A stretch of 7,816 bases of DNA, from the NCBI GenBank assembly GCA_038231615.1, contig JBBRLA010000406.1, positions 1-7,816 on the forward strand. Direction: 5' to 3'. The translations under genes and the position numbers were made by a program. Under the pieces are notes generated by a model that was not told the DNA's origin, did no database searches, and saw nothing but the letters and a program-made list of their open reading frames with translations. This DNA comes from JBBRLA01 sp038231615. Lineage in GTDB: Bacteria > Myxococcota_A > Polyangia > Palsa-1104 > JAEUJZ01. Shown piece after piece: positions 6,782 to 7,816 of this stretch; position 1 is the first letter of the stretch; the number at the start of each line of letters is the position of its first letter.

Positions 6782-7618
6782 ATGTCTGCGCTGCCAGCGA
6801 GTCCACCGACCTTTGCGACCTCGGCGGCTGCGGCGGCTGCAGCGATTTCGTATGGCCAGGCCGTCGCCCTGGTGGTCTTTGCCCGCGCGCCGGTGGTGGG
6901 ACAAGTGAAGACGCGGCTTTTTTCTGTTTCTGGGTCTGCTGCCGGGGCGGGCGGGCCCGTGCTGAGTGCCGGGGAGGCCGCCGACCTGTACCGCGCCTTC
7001 GTCGCCGATGTGTGCGCCCGGGGCGAGCGCAGCGGCATCGGCAGGCGCCGGCTGTATGTGGCGCCCTCCCCAGCTGACGTGTCGGGGCCGGAGGCCGACC
7101 GGTTCCTGAAGGCCGTGGCAGACCGCCATGGCTTCGAGGTCAGGACGCAAGTGGGAGGCGACCTGGGGGCACGGATGGACCACGCGATCCAGGCTGAACT
7201 GGCACAGGGCGCGGCGGGGGTGATCCTGGTGGGCAGCGACTCGCCCACGGTGCCGACGGCGTACTTCCAGGGGGCGGCGACGGCGCTCTTGCCGGGTCCT
7301 CCCGGGGCCGGGGCTGACGTGGTGCTGGGCCCGGCCACCGATGGGGGCTACTGGCTGGTCGGGGCGCGGCGGCCCTGCCCGGACCTCTTTGTCCCGGGCA
7401 TTGGCTGGGGTACCGGCACCGTGCTGGTGGCCACGCTCGAGCGTCTCGCAGCGGCCCGGGCTGAGGGTCGTGGCGTGTGCCTGATGCCGTTTTTCTACGA
7501 CGTGGACACGCCGGAGGACCTGCGCCTGCTGGTGGCGCACCTGCGGCTGGGCGGGGAGGCTGCCGCCGAGGCCCCCGAGACCCTGCGGGCCCTTTTGCAC
7601 ATCGGGCTCATGGACTGA
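6782..7618 (+). CDS. DUF2064 / TIGR04282-type glycosyltransferase-like protein
   Basis: With the start at 6782 the protein has 278 residues. A Pro/Ala-rich leader with seven consecutive Ala (15-21) precedes the conserved domain. Motifs in order: LVVFARAPVVGQVKTRL (30-46), the nucleotide-binding-like start of this family; GGDLGARMDHAI in the middle; GSDSP (151-155), the usual metal/nucleotide Asp site; GPATDGGYWLVG around D187-W191; and DVDTPEDL (240-247). These match the DUF2064/TIGR04282 family, which has a GT-A-like fold related to CofC and MobA nucleotidyltransferases. The family is annotated as glycosyltransferases, often with radical-SAM or arsenosugar genes; none of those is visible here, so the substrate is open. 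It is probably cytoplasmic, since it has no signal peptide. The gene is divergent from the small-protein/PEGA operon across 115 bases. Family assignment is confident, the exact start moderately so. Confidence 0.9.
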   Translation: MSALPASPPTFATSAAAAAAAISYGQAVALVVFARAPVVGQVKTRLFSVSGSAAGAGGPVLSAGEAADLYRAFVADVCARGERSGIGRRRLYVAPSPADVSGPEADRFLKAVADRHGFEVRTQVGGDLGARMDHAIQAELAQGAAGVILVGSDSPTVPTAYFQGAATALLPGPPGAGADVVLGPATDGGYWLVGARRPCPDLFVPGIGWGTGTVLVATLERLAAARAEGRGVCLMPFFYDVDTPEDLRLLVAHLRLGGEAAAEAPETLRALLHIGLMD

Positions 7619-7720
7619 AGAGGTGTAGATTAATTGCCTCAAGGGGGGCGTTTCTCGGAAAATTCCTCAATGATTTCAATGCAAGCGTTTTCACGGCGCC
7701 AATTAATCGACACCTTTTGA
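7616..7720. repeat. Inverted repeat with 23-base arms after the glycosyltransferase gene
   Basis: Left arm 7616-7638 and right arm 7698-7720 match at 19 of 23 positions when one is reverse-complemented; the shared cores are AGGTGT and GATTAATTG. The left arm includes the TGA stop of the upstream gene. The 59 bases between include two TCAATG copies (7667 and 7676); a third lies at 7732. It could be a long hairpin ending the upstream mRNA, a paired operator for the next gene, or the ends of a small non-autonomous element. Confidence 0.6.
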
Positions 7721-7775
7721 CCGCGGCGCGATCAATGAGCCTGTCAGTCCCGGGTGTTACAAGAAGGTCATGCCC

Positions 7776-7784
7776 GAGGAGGAA
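7776..7784 (+). promoter_or_regulatory. Strong ribosome binding site for the gene at the right edge
   Basis: GAGGAGGAA is an excellent Shine-Dalgarno sequence, with its last GG eight bases before the ATG at 7791. It is the main evidence that a gene begins there. No clear promoter is seen in 7721-7775. Confidence 0.65.
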
Positions 7785-7790
7785 GCCCGG

Positions 7791-7816
7791 ATGACAAAGC
7801 TCACAAAAACGTCACG
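7791..7816 (+). CDS. Start of an unidentified gene, cut by the window edge
   Basis: Only eight codons are visible (MTKLTKTS), plus two bases of a ninth. The start is supported by GAGGAGGAA at 7776-7784. An ATG at 7770 is in the same frame and would add seven residues (MPEEEAR), but its nearest purine run, AAGAAGG, is only two bases away. The Lys/Thr start could lead into a signal peptide or a cytosolic protein; the product cannot be identified. Confidence 0.55.

Noticed and set aside
4841..7642. Extension of the PEGA frame upstream to give 933 residues
   Set aside because: The extra part is out of frame with the small gene and antisense to the glycosyltransferase gene. The ATG at 6214 begins a clear signal peptide.
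1..7816. Defence, toxin-antitoxin or secretion system
   Set aside because: None of the proteins shows nuclease, reverse transcriptase, toxin or secretion-ATPase motifs. The genes fit envelope and sugar-transfer roles.

Overview
The window is GC-rich chromosomal DNA with long open shadow frames on both strands. Its mix of a large TPR/DUF3857/transglutaminase-like protein, a PEGA protein with a C-terminal membrane anchor and a GumN/TraB-type lipoprotein suggests a myxobacterium or relative (Myxococcota, former Deltaproteobacteria). That is an inference from protein architecture and base composition; there is no rRNA or marker gene here.

Layout: (1) 1-3459, plus strand: a very large protein, open at the left edge, with a beta-sandwich-like N-terminal part, helical repeats, a DUF3857-type domain, a transglutaminase-like fold that appears to have lost its catalytic Cys and His, and a beta-rich C-terminus. 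(2) 3460-3752: a 293-base gap filled mostly by an elaborate palindromic element (3483-3714) with roughly 30-base inverted ends and two related internal hairpin units. (3) 3753-4826, plus: a GumN/TraB (TIKI-like) lipoprotein. (4) 4841-6214, minus: a PEGA protein, convergent with gene 3; both stop codons lie inside one perfect 9-bp hairpin. (5) 6217-6666, minus: a 149-residue uncharacterised protein two bases upstream of the PEGA gene, forming a likely two-gene operon. (6) 6782-7618, plus: a DUF2064/TIGR04282-type glycosyltransferase-like protein, divergent from the operon. (7) 7619-7790: an AT-richer stretch with a 23-base inverted repeat, leading to a strong ribosome binding site and the first codons of another gene at 7791.

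Three proteins (the large TPR protein, the lipoprotein and the PEGA protein) look envelope-associated, but nothing shows that they act in one pathway. I see no CRISPR array, tRNA, rRNA, transposase, toxin-antitoxin pair or recognisable defence system. The most unusual items are the nested palindromic element with compensatory base changes between its two units, and the transglutaminase-like domain without its catalytic residues.
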